The notes under the pieces: generated by a model
Database searches by the model: none
The model's input: the letters and a program-made list of their open reading frames with translations, nothing else
Told to the model about the DNA's origin: nothing
Translations under genes and position numbers: made by a program
Assembly: GCF_014200505.1 (NCBI RefSeq)
Contig: NZ_JACHBX010000001.1
Span: 558,001-622,000 of the forward strand
DNA from: Massilia aurea
GTDB lineage: Bacteria > Pseudomonadota > Gammaproteobacteria > Burkholderiales > Burkholderiaceae_D
DNA: 64,000 nt
Direction: 5' to 3'
Part shown: positions 22,294-28,711 of the stretch, piece by piece
Layout: every line of letters begins with the position of its first letter
How positions within the stretch are numbered: position 1 is the stretch's first letter

Positions 22294-22623
22294 TCAGTGG
22301 ACGGACTGGTGGCGTGGTGGCGCCTGGGGGGAAGGGATCAGGTACTGGCGCCGATAGAATGGCGCGGGGCGCGGCAGGCGCGCGAGGAGGTAGGCGACCG
22401 CCAGGAAGACGGCGAGCAGTTGTGGCGATACGGCCGGTAGATCCACTGTGGCATGGGCGGCAACCTGACAGCTGACGCAGTCGGACAGCTGCTCGGCCAG
22501 GTCATGCTCGTGGTACGAGCTGCCGATGAGTTGCAGTGCCAGGATCAGCGCGCACGCACACAGGAACAATCGGCGCAGGGCCGTGCTGGTGTGGGTGATG
22601 CGTAAGGTGTTCAACAGCGACAT
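22294..22623 (-). CDS. Small membrane protein with HEH and CxxC motifs, function unknown
   Basis: 109 residues. A hydrophobic helix at about residues 19-36 (LFLCACALILALQLIG) is followed by a short loop SSYHEHDLAEQLSDCVSCQV, rich in His, Asp and a Cys-x-x-Cys pair, then a second helix (about 65-83) and a basic Pro-rich tail. The His/Cys loop would face the periplasm and looks like a metal- or redox-binding site; it recalls small DUF2946-like proteins, though I cannot confirm family membership. An AGGATTGC spacing before the ATG supports translation. It lies directly upstream of, and on the same strand as, the ABC-2 exporter operon, so metal or redox stress handling is a possible joint role. 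Confidence 0.65.
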   Translation of the reverse strand: MSLLNTLRITHTSTALRRLFLCACALILALQLIGSSYHEHDLAEQLSDCVSCQVAAHATVDLPAVSPQLLAVFLAVAYLLARLPRPAPFYRRQYLIPSPQAPPRHQSVH

Positions 22624-22695
22624 GCAATCCTGGTGGAACGGGTAACGGCGCAGTATAGCCCGGCCATCACGGCGCGGGCAAGCCGCCAGCCCGGC

Positions 22696-22890
22696 TTACT
22701 CGAACGCCACCAGCAGCGTGGCCAGGCTGATGCAGACGACGGCGACCACGCCGATGCGCTGGCGCAGGCGGCGACTGCTCGCGACGATGTCTTTCGCGAT
22801 ATGACGGCGTGGCTTTTTTGGATTGCTGCGGTCGACGGCGGTCGCCGTATGGATCGGCGTGCGGTGACGCTGGACTTGTTCGGTGTGCAT
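22696..22890 (-). CDS. Small tail-anchored basic protein, function unknown
   Basis: 64 residues from ATG 22890, which is preceded by GGAG six bases upstream; this is better than the longer start at 22986. The first ~45 residues are hydrophilic and rich in Arg, His and Lys (NPKKPRRHIAKD), and the last ~18 (GVVAVVCISLATLLVAF) form one membrane helix ending two residues from the C-terminus. That is a tail-anchored or bitopic layout. No known family is recognised. It lies between the small HEH/CxxC protein and the nrt promoter. Confidence 0.5.
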   Translation of the reverse strand: MHTEQVQRHRTPIHTATAVDRSNPKKPRRHIAKDIVASSRRLRQRIGVVAVVCISLATLLVAFE

Positions 22891-23151
22891 AAATGGCTCC
22901 AGTTGCAGGCCCCGGCGGTGCACGATCTTTACTGTGCTTCTGCTTGTGTTTGAGGCAATAAACGATCCTAGCATGCACGCATTCATTTGTGGAAGGCCGC
23001 GTTGTCAACCGTGCGCACGTACGGACAGCCAGCACACCCGGCCAGCAACGCCGTCCAAAAAGAGGCACTGCGCAATCGTAGTGCGCTGCGCGCGCCATGC
23101 TGCGGTGCACCGCAGCGGTCGCCGTGCTCGCGCTCACTCTGGAGTAGCCAC

Positions 23152-23166
23152 TGGCACGAAGCTTGC
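23152..23166 (+). promoter_or_regulatory. Sigma-54 (RpoN) promoter of nrtABC
   Basis: TGGCACGAAGCTTGC matches the RpoN consensus TGGCACG-N4-TTGC completely, with the invariant GG (23153-23154) and GC (23165-23166) ten bases apart. Transcription would start at about 23177-23178. A perfect palindrome TGCGGTGCACCGCA (23101-23114) lies upstream and could be an activator site, though it is not a standard NtrC site. Confidence 0.85.
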
Positions 23167-23177
23167 GTAATGGTTAA

Positions 23178-23222
23178 TGCGCAACGGAGCGCACGAGGTG
23201 CATGCCAACGCTGGCCCGCCTC
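23178..23222 (+). ncRNA. ANTAR-type dual hexaloop leader RNA of nrtABC
   Basis: Hairpin 1: TGCGC (23178-23182), hexaloop AACGGA, GCGCA (23189-23193). Hairpin 2: GAGGTG (23195-23200) pairs with CGCCTC (23217-23222) and an inner GCC/GGC stem closes the hexaloop AACGCT (23207-23212). Both loops have A at position 1 and G at position 4, the signature recognised by ANTAR-domain antiterminators such as NasR and NasT. The element starts at the predicted +1 and is followed by an intrinsic terminator, the arrangement known for the Klebsiella nasF leader. Binding by a nitrate-responsive ANTAR protein would allow read-through into nrtABC. The regulator gene is not in the window. Confidence 0.75.
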
Positions 23223-23237
23223 CCCGGACAACGACGT

Positions 23238-23282
23238 CTACCAACGCATGAACACGTTCATGTGGGGTAGCCGTTTTTTTTT
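23238..23282 (+). terminator. Leader attenuator terminator upstream of nrtA
   Basis: CTACC (23238-23242) pairs with GGTAG (23266-23270), enclosing CATGAA (23247-23252) paired with TTCATG (23257-23262), followed by CCG and nine T (23274-23282). It lies between the ANTAR hairpins and the nrtA start, so it can stop transcription before the operon. Confidence 0.8.
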
Positions 23283-23307
23283 GCCTGATCACTTTTTGGG
23301 ATTTGCA

Positions 23308-24588
23308 ATGGAAAATCAACAGCGTCAAGCGCAGGGCAATTCGTCCACCGGCACGAACGTCGACGGGACCCGCCGGAACATCATTCATGGTGCTTCTCTG
23401 GCTGCGGCCGGTGGCCTGCTGGGGCTGGCCGGGGGCGGGGCATGGGCAGCGGGGTCAGACAAGCCCGAAAAGACCGAGATCAGGATCGGCTTCATTCCAT
23501 TGACCGATTGCGCATCGGTCGTGATGGCGTCGGTGCTGGGCTTCGACAAGAAATACGGAGTCAAGTTCGTGCTGAGCAAAGAGGCCTCATGGGCCGGCGT
23601 GCGCGACAAGCTCGCCAATGGCGACCTCGACGCTGCCCATGTGCTGTACGGCCTGCTGTACGGCGTCCAGATGGGCATTGGCGGCCAGAAGAAGGACATG
23701 GCCGTGCTGATGGGGCTGAACAACAATGGCCAGGCCATCACGCTGTCGAAGCAACTGGCCACCAAGGGCGCGGTCGACGGCGCCTCGCTCGCCAAACTGA
23801 TGCGCACCGAAAAACGCGACTACACGTTCGCGCAGACGTTCCCGACCGGCACCCACGCGATGTGGCTGTATTACTGGCTCGCCGCCAACGGCATCAATCC
23901 GATGAAGGACGCCAAGGTGATCACCGTGCCGCCGCCGCAGATGGTGGCCAATATGCGCATCGGGAACATGGACGGCTTCTGCGTCGGCGAGCCGTGGGGC
24001 CACCGCGCCATCATGGACGGCATCGGCATCACGGCCACGACGACCCAGGACATCTGGCGCGACCACCCCGAGAAAGTGCTGGGCTCGACGCTGGCGTTTG
24101 CCAAGGCCAATCCGAACACGTGCCGCGCGATGATGGCCGCCATTCTGGAGGCAGGCAAGTGGATCGATGCGTCGCTGGCCAACAAGAACAAGATGGCCGA
24201 AGTGATCGCCGCCAAGTCGTATGTCAACACCAGCAAGGACGCGATTGACCAGCGCATCATGGGCCGCTACCAGAACGGCATGGGCAAGACCTGGGACGAC
24301 GCGAACCACATGAAGTTCTACAACGATGGCCTGGTCAATTTCCCGTACCTGTCCGACGGCATGTGGTTCATGACGCAGCATCGCCGCTGGGGCTTGCTCA
24401 AGACCGATCCGGATTACCTTGCGGTGGCCACGGCGGTCAATCAGGTCCAGCTGTACAAGGACGCGGCCACGATGACGAAGACGCCGGTCCCGGCGGGCTT
24501 GCTGCGCACATCGAAGCTGATGGACGGCACCGTGTGGGATGGCAAGAACCCCCAGGCGTATGCCGCGTCGTTCAAGGTCAAGGCTTGA
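23308..24588 (+). CDS. nrtA: Nitrate ABC transporter substrate-binding protein (NrtA/NasS-like)
   Basis: 426 residues from ATG 23308 (GGGA seven to eight bases before it); longer upstream frames run through the leader RNA and promoter and are not coding. A twin-arginine type signal (GTRRNIIHGASLAAAGG) indicates export by Tat. The mature part is the CmpA/NrtA periplasmic-binding fold: RIGFIPLTDCASVVMASVLG, QTFPTGTHAMWLYYWLAANG, VCVGEPWGHRAI-type segment near residue 230 (here FCVGEPWGHRAIM) and GMGKTWDD. It would capture nitrate (possibly nitrite, cyanate or bicarbonate in relatives) and deliver it to NrtB. It is the first gene of nrtABC, under a sigma-54 promoter and ANTAR leader, which supports nitrate rather than sulphonate as substrate. 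Confidence 0.88.
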   Translation: MENQQRQAQGNSSTGTNVDGTRRNIIHGASLAAAGGLLGLAGGGAWAAGSDKPEKTEIRIGFIPLTDCASVVMASVLGFDKKYGVKFVLSKEASWAGVRDKLANGDLDAAHVLYGLLYGVQMGIGGQKKDMAVLMGLNNNGQAITLSKQLATKGAVDGASLAKLMRTEKRDYTFAQTFPTGTHAMWLYYWLAANGINPMKDAKVITVPPPQMVANMRIGNMDGFCVGEPWGHRAIMDGIGITATTTQDIWRDHPEKVLGSTLAFAKANPNTCRAMMAAILEAGKWIDASLANKNKMAEVIAAKSYVNTSKDAIDQRIMGRYQNGMGKTWDDANHMKFYNDGLVNFPYLSDGMWFMTQHRRWGLLKTDPDYLAVATAVNQVQLYKDAATMTKTPVPAGLLRTSKLMDGTVWDGKNPQAYAASFKVKA

Positions 24589-24616
24589 CCATCCACCCGT
24601 ACTGCGAGGAGCCGTC

Positions 24617-25519
24617 ATGAATGCCCTGTTGAAATCCGTTCCCAACGAGCCAGCGCCAGTGCCGGTGGCTGTCAGCGGCCCTGCGCGCACGGTCCCGCCG
24701 CGCAAGCCGGCCGCCGCCGTCGCTGCGCGCCGCGCACAGCCGTTTGCCACGGCAGTCCGGCGCGTGGCGCCGCCGCTGACCGGCATCGCACTCGTGCTGC
24801 TGGTCTGGCAAGTGATCGCCGCGCAGAACGAGGCGTTTCCATCGCCGCTGGTCACGTGGCAGGCAGCGCTCGAACTGTTTGCCGATCCGTTCTACCGCAA
24901 CAGCCCCAACGACCAGGGCATCGGCTGGAACGTGCTGGCGTCGCTGCAGCGCGTGGCGATCGGCTTTGGCCTGGCGGCGCTGATCGGGATTCCGCTGGGC
25001 TTCGTGATCGGGCGCGTGCAATTTGTCAGCCGCATGTTCGGTCCGATCATCAGCCTGCTCAAGCCGGTCTCGCCGCTGGCCTGGCTGCCGATTGGCCTGC
25101 TGGTATTCAAGTCGGCCGACCCGGCCGCGATCTGGTCGATCTTCATCTGCTCGATCTGGCCGATGATCATCAACACGGCCGTGGGCGTGCAGCGCGTGCC
25201 GCAGGACTACATGAACGTGGCGCGCGTGCTGAACCTGTCGGAGTGGAAAATCCTCACCAAGATCCTGCTGCCATCGGCGCTGCCGTACATCCTGACCGGC
25301 GTGCGCCTGGCGATCGGCACCGCATGGCTCGTCATCGTCGCGGCCGAAATGCTGACCGGCGGCGTGGGCATCGGGTTCTGGGTGTGGGACGAGTGGAACA
25401 ACCTGAACGTGGCGCACATCATCATCGCGATTGCCATCATCGGCGTGGTCGGCCTGCTGCTCGAACTGGCGCTGGTGTCGCTGGCGCGTGCACTGACCCA
25501 CGAACAAGTGGCTAACTGA
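24617..25519 (+). CDS. nrtB: Nitrate ABC transporter permease
   Basis: 300 residues from ATG 24617, preceded by GAGGAG. A Pro/Ala-rich cytoplasmic N-terminus (about 45 residues) is followed by six membrane helices of the SsuC/TauC/NrtB family. The cytoplasmic EAA-type loop is VPQDYMNVARVLNLSEWKIL with the conserved Gly replaced by Asn. It forms the transmembrane channel for the ligand delivered by NrtA. It begins 28 bp after nrtA and ends 13 bp before nrtC, in one operon. Confidence 0.9.
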   Translation: MNALLKSVPNEPAPVPVAVSGPARTVPPRKPAAAVAARRAQPFATAVRRVAPPLTGIALVLLVWQVIAAQNEAFPSPLVTWQAALELFADPFYRNSPNDQGIGWNVLASLQRVAIGFGLAALIGIPLGFVIGRVQFVSRMFGPIISLLKPVSPLAWLPIGLLVFKSADPAAIWSIFICSIWPMIINTAVGVQRVPQDYMNVARVLNLSEWKILTKILLPSALPYILTGVRLAIGTAWLVIVAAEMLTGGVGIGFWVWDEWNNLNVAHIIIAIAIIGVVGLLLELALVSLARALTHEQVAN

Positions 25520-25532
25520 AAGGGTTTCGATC

Positions 25533-26342
25533 ATGGACGAACTGCAAAAGAAATTCATCGACATCACCGGGGTGGAGATGGCGTTCCACACGAAGAAGGG
25601 CGTGTTCCCGGCGTTGCAGGGGATCGACCTGACGGTCAGCAAGGGCGAATTCATCACGCTGATCGGCCACTCGGGCTGCGGCAAGTCGACGCTGCTGAAC
25701 CTGATTGCCGGGCTGCTCAAACCGACGGCGGGCCTGCTCATCTGCGCTGGCCGCGAGATTGGCGGCCCTTCACCGGAGCGCGCGGTGGTGTTCCAGAATC
25801 ACTCCTTGTTGCCGTGGCTGACGTGCTACGAGAACATCCACCTGGGCGTCGAGCGGGTGTTCAGCGGGGCTGAATCCCGCGCGCAGTTGCGCGAGCGGAC
25901 GATGGATGCGCTGGCGCTGGTGGGCCTGACGAGCGCCGAAACCAAGCGGCTGCATGAAATCTCGGGCGGCATGAAGCAGCGCGTCGGCATCGCGCGGGCG
26001 CTGGCGATGCAGCCCAAGGTTCTATTGATGGACGAGCCGTTCGGCGCACTCGACGCGCTCACGCGCGCGCACTTGCAGGACGAGCTGCTCAAGATCGTGG
26101 CGGCCACGAAATCCACCGTGGTGATGGTGACGCACGATGTGGACGAGGCGGTGTTACTGTCCGACCGGATCGTCATGCTGACCAATGGCCCGGCAGCCAC
26201 GATCGGCGAAATCATCGCCGTGGAACTCGAACGGCCCCGCGACCGGGTGGCGCTGGCACAGGATGCGCGTTACACCGAGCATCGCCGGCAGGTGCTGGAG
26301 TTCTTGTACCGCAAGCAGGCGCATCCGGCCGTGGCAGCCTGA
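25533..26342 (+). CDS. nrtC: Nitrate ABC transporter ATP-binding protein
   Basis: 269 residues. Walker A GHSGCGKST (near residue 45), Q-loop VFQNHSLLPWLT, signature ISGGMKQRVGIARAL, Walker B VLLMDEPFGALD, and switch His in MVTHDVDEA. The NHSLLPW sequence after the Q-loop is typical of the nitrate/sulphonate/taurine group. It lacks the extra NrtA-like regulatory domain carried by cyanobacterial NrtC, so it is NrtD/NasD-sized. It ends the operon; no nitrate or nitrite reductase gene follows in this window. Confidence 0.9.
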   Translation: MDELQKKFIDITGVEMAFHTKKGVFPALQGIDLTVSKGEFITLIGHSGCGKSTLLNLIAGLLKPTAGLLICAGREIGGPSPERAVVFQNHSLLPWLTCYENIHLGVERVFSGAESRAQLRERTMDALALVGLTSAETKRLHEISGGMKQRVGIARALAMQPKVLLMDEPFGALDALTRAHLQDELLKIVAATKSTVVMVTHDVDEAVLLSDRIVMLTNGPAATIGEIIAVELERPRDRVALAQDARYTEHRRQVLEFLYRKQAHPAVAA

Positions 26343-26458
26343 TCGGTGGCGGGTGTTGGACTGAAGAAAAGCTGATGGATGATCGAAAGGCGAATACACT
26401 GTAGAACTTGTGGTATCGCGAAATTCTGGTCGGATGTTAGAACGCTGACCAGTGAGAC

Positions 26459-26559
26459 CGTAGGGTGGACGGGTTTCCCGTCCACGCGTTCAACGATTTC
26501 TGATTCGCCACGAATCGAATGAAGGTGAACGCGTGGACGGCATAGCCGTCCACCCTACG
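26459..26559. repeat. REPIN-like inverted repeat (copy A)
   Basis: A 101-bp element bounded by CGTAGGGTGGACGG and its complement CCGTCCACCCTACG. Each arm is itself a small hairpin (GGACGGGTTTCCCGTCC and GGACGGCATAGCCGTCC) followed by CGCGTTCA. A second copy with the same arms lies at 52019-52113. The central part differs between copies. It lies 117 bp downstream of nrtC and no gene overlaps it. Confidence 0.88.
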
Positions 26560-26610
26560 TGCTGTTTGCAGTAGTCATCCTGGTATGTCCACTTCTTGAA
26601 AGAGCACACA

Positions 26611-26742
26611 ATGTCGAACTCCATCAAACCAGGGCCGAAGCCCAAGCGGGAGGACGGGCATGATGATCAGCGCCGTCATGTCAATCCGCCGAACAAACCA
26701 AAACATCCATCACTGCCCGTTCACAAACCAGTGAAGAAGTAG
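26611..26742 (+). CDS. Small Lys/Pro-rich peptide, function unknown
   Basis: A 43-codon frame beginning MSNSIKPGPKPKRED and ending KPVKK. It is strongly basic, rich in Pro, Lys and His, without hydrophobic segment or cysteine, and so probably disordered. AAAGAG lies about eight bases before the ATG. It stands alone between a REPIN-like element and a minus-strand gene. Coding status is uncertain because the frame is short and no family is recognised. Confidence 0.4.
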   Translation: MSNSIKPGPKPKREDGHDDQRRHVNPPNKPKHPSLPVHKPVKK

Positions 26743-26787
26743 CGCAACGCCAGAACCGTTTTCCTGGCTAGCCTGTTCAATCCGGGA

Positions 26788-27045
26788 TCAGGTCGCTTTT
26801 TTCTTCTGCACCTGACGCTGTTGCTGCTTGCGCTGCGTCTGGTTGCGGTTCTGCTTGCCTTTGTGGAGCGCGGTGGCGTCCAGCTTGGCTTGCTCGGCGG
26901 TGCGCAGCTCTTCCTTGTCGTCGTGCGCGACAAAGTAATCGTTGGCTTGCGCGTCGACCACCAGCTTGATCGCCGCTTCGTCGGTGAGGTCATACATCTC
27001 CGTGAGGAGCGTGGTCACCTCGTCGAGAAAATCTTCATAAGTCAT
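26788..27045 (-). CDS. Small acidic/basic bipolar protein, function unknown
   Basis: 85 residues. The N-terminal ~55 residues are acidic and probably helical (MTYEDFLDEVTTLLTEMYDL, with DLTDEAAIKLVVDAQ); the last ~30 are Gln/Arg/Lys-rich (NQTQRKQQQRQVQKKK) and could contact nucleic acid. No known domain is recognised. It is on the same strand as, and downstream of, tRNA-Lys, but a terminator hairpin separates them, so it likely has its own promoter. Confidence 0.6.
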   Translation of the reverse strand: MTYEDFLDEVTTLLTEMYDLTDEAAIKLVVDAQANDYFVAHDDKEELRTAEQAKLDATALHKGKQNRNQTQRKQQQRQVQKKKAT

Positions 27046-27074
27046 GGTGGGATCATCCTAATGTGTGCTGAACA

Positions 27075-27104
27075 CAAAAAAGCCAACCCGAAGGTTGGCT
27101 TTTC
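27075..27104 (-). terminator. Rho-independent terminator after tRNA-Lys (usable in both directions)
   Basis: AGCCAACC (27081-27088) pairs with GGTTGGCT (27093-27100) around CGAA. On the minus strand it is followed by T6; on the plus strand by T4. It lies just downstream of the tRNA gene. Confidence 0.88.
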
Positions 27105-27115
27105 TGCTGAATCTT

Positions 27116-27191
27116 TGGTAGGCCGTGCGGGATTCGAACCTGCGACCAACGGATTAAAAGTCCGCTGCTCTACCAGCTGAGCTAACGACCC
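27116..27191 (-). tRNA. tRNA-Lys (anticodon UUU)
   Basis: 76 nucleotides with encoded CCA. The acceptor stem GGGTCGT/ACGGCCT (with two G-U pairs), D-loop AGCTCAGCTGGTAGAGC, anticodon loop CTTTTAA with anticodon TTT, and T-arm GCAGGTTCGAATCCTGC are all present. A consensus promoter lies immediately upstream and a terminator immediately downstream, making it a monocistronic tRNA unit. Confidence 0.97.
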
Positions 27192-27202
27192 GAAGAAGCA
27201 AG

Positions 27203-27231
27203 ATTATAGGGGGCGACACGGGCGCTGTCAA
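27203..27231 (-). promoter_or_regulatory. Consensus sigma-70 promoter of tRNA-Lys
   Basis: On the minus strand TTGACA (27226-27231) and TATAAT (27203-27208) are separated by exactly 17 bases, a full match to consensus. Initiation near 27196 would leave only about five bases before the mature tRNA. Confidence 0.93.
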
Positions 27232-27264
27232 ATGCTGCGCCCGGTGTGTGGTGCCCTTTTGCCG

Positions 27265-28020
27265 TTACTTCAGCGACGCCAGGCGATCGCGCGCGGTCTG
27301 TGCGGCGCTCGAATCGGGGTACTTCGCCACCAGTGTCTGGAGCGACTTCTTCGCGTTCTTGTTGTCCTTGAGCAGGGTATAGCTGCTGGCGATATTGAGC
27401 ATCGCATCCGGCACCTTCGGGCTCGTGGCGTAGGTGGTCGTGACGACCTGCTGCGCTGCGATGGCCTTCTTGTAGTCGCCCAGTGCATAGAAGGTGTTGC
27501 CGAGCCAGTACTGCGCATTCGAGGCGTACGGCGACTGCGGATACTGGCGGACGAATTCCTGCAGCGCGACCGACGCGCCTTTGTAGTCGCCTGCCTGGAA
27601 CTGGGCGGTGGCGGCTTCGTACGCGGTCTTTTCGGTCGGCAGCACTTCGGCGGTCTGGCCGTCGATGACTTCGGCGCGTGGCTCGACTTTTTTCAGGCGC
27701 GCATCGAGGTCGGCGTACAGCTGCTTCTGGCTGTTCTGGGCTTTCGCGACTTCGTTGGCCAGCACTTCGATCTGGCCGCGCAGGCGGGCGATTTCCTGCA
27801 TCGTCTGCTCGTGCTGGTTGAGCATCTCGATCTGCACCGTCTTGTCCGATTTGCTGTCGATGCGTGCGGTCAGGTCGCGCGTGATGTTGTCGACCTTGGT
27901 GCGCAGGTCCAGGATGGCCTTGCGCGCTTCTTCGTCGTCGAACGGGCCGGCGACGGCGTGCAGCGGCATCGACAGGGCCAGCACGAGGCATGCGAGGCGG
28001 GACTTGGACAGTTTGAGCAT
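27265..28020 (-). CDS. cpoB: Cell division coordinator CpoB (YbgF, Tol-Pal associated)
   Basis: 251 residues from ATG 28020; this start gives a proper signal peptide (LSKSRLACLVLALSMPLHAVA). The mature protein has an N-terminal coiled coil (about 30-110, NQHEQTMQEIARLRGQIEVL) that trimerises, then three TPR-like repeats (AYEAATAQFQAGDYKGA, NAQYWLGNTFYALGDYKKA, AMLNIASSYTLLKDNKNA). CpoB is periplasmic, contacts TolA and links peptidoglycan synthesis with outer-membrane constriction at division. It is the last gene of the tol-pal set; a hairpin in the 130-bp gap after pal may reduce its expression relative to pal. Confidence 0.93.
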   Translation of the reverse strand: MLKLSKSRLACLVLALSMPLHAVAGPFDDEEARKAILDLRTKVDNITRDLTARIDSKSDKTVQIEMLNQHEQTMQEIARLRGQIEVLANEVAKAQNSQKQLYADLDARLKKVEPRAEVIDGQTAEVLPTEKTAYEAATAQFQAGDYKGASVALQEFVRQYPQSPYASNAQYWLGNTFYALGDYKKAIAAQQVVTTTYATSPKVPDAMLNIASSYTLLKDNKNAKKSLQTLVAKYPDSSAAQTARDRLASLK

Positions 28021-28069
28021 AAGCGTTGTGTTCTTTCTACTAAGCCGGTGACTTCGGCGGTTGCTGAGA

Positions 28070-28111
28070 TAAAACAAGGGGCGGGTAGCAGTCTGCACTG
28101 CGTCCCGCCCC
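28070..28111 (-). terminator. Hairpin between pal and cpoB (possible partial terminator)
   Basis: GGGGCGGG (28078-28085) pairs with CCCGCCCC (28104-28111) and the inner GCAG (28088-28091) pairs with CTGC. On the minus strand the hairpin is followed by TTGTTTTAT, an imperfect U-run. It would attenuate read-through from pal into cpoB. Confidence 0.55.
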
Positions 28112-28150
28112 CTGTCAATCGAACCTGTCCGGCTTGTTCAGCCGAATCGA

Positions 28151-28678
28151 TTATTGATAGACGATGTCTGCGCGGCGGTTTTCAGCCCACGATTCTTCGT
28201 TGCTGCCGGTGGCTTTTGGCTTTTCTTCGCCCAGCGACACGGCTTCGATCTGGCCTTCCGACACGCCCAGCGATGCCATCGAACGACGGACGGCTTCAGC
28301 ACGCTTCTGGCCCAGGGCCAGGTTGTACTCGGTGCCGCCGCGTTCATCGGTATTGCCCTGGATCAGGACTTTACGCGACGTGTTCTTGGTCAGGAAAGCC
28401 GAGTGGTTCTGGACCACTGGCTGGCCGTCAGCGCGCACGACGAAGCTGTCGTAGTCGAAGTAGATGCTGCGCTTGGCCAGAACGCCTTGTGGGTCGTTCA
28501 GCGGATCGACGCTGCCGGTCTGGACCGGGTTGATGTCACGTGGATCGGCAGCAGCTGGCGCTGCCGGCGTTGGCGATTTCTCGACGACCGGGGTTTCGTT
28601 CAGCTTGGTTGGCGACGAGCAAGCGGCCAGCAGGGCTGCGGTGGAAACGATGAAAGCTACACTCTTGAAGTTGCGCAT
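28151..28678 (-). CDS. pal: Peptidoglycan-associated lipoprotein Pal
   Basis: 175 residues. Lipoprotein signal with lipobox LLAAC (Cys20) followed by SSP, an outer-membrane destination. A Pro-rich linker leads to the OmpA-like peptidoglycan-binding domain (about 68-175), with SIYFDYDSFVV, GNTDERGGTEYNLALGQKRA and NRRADIVYQ; the Asp and Arg that hold diaminopimelate are present. Pal anchors the outer membrane to peptidoglycan and binds TolB. It follows tolB by 33 bp. Confidence 0.97.
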   Translation of the reverse strand: MRNFKSVAFIVSTAALLAACSSPTKLNETPVVEKSPTPAAPAAADPRDINPVQTGSVDPLNDPQGVLAKRSIYFDYDSFVVRADGQPVVQNHSAFLTKNTSRKVLIQGNTDERGGTEYNLALGQKRAEAVRRSMASLGVSEGQIEAVSLGEEKPKATGSNEESWAENRRADIVYQ

Positions 28679-28711
28679 GGATTTTCTCCTGTTATGTTGA
28701 GGTTTTACTTC

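Noticed and set aside
22987..23307. In-frame N-terminal extension of nrtA by about 107 codons
   Set aside because: It would translate through the sigma-54 promoter, the ANTAR hairpins and the terminator, and would bury the twin-arginine signal; ATG 23308 gives a proper Tat precursor.
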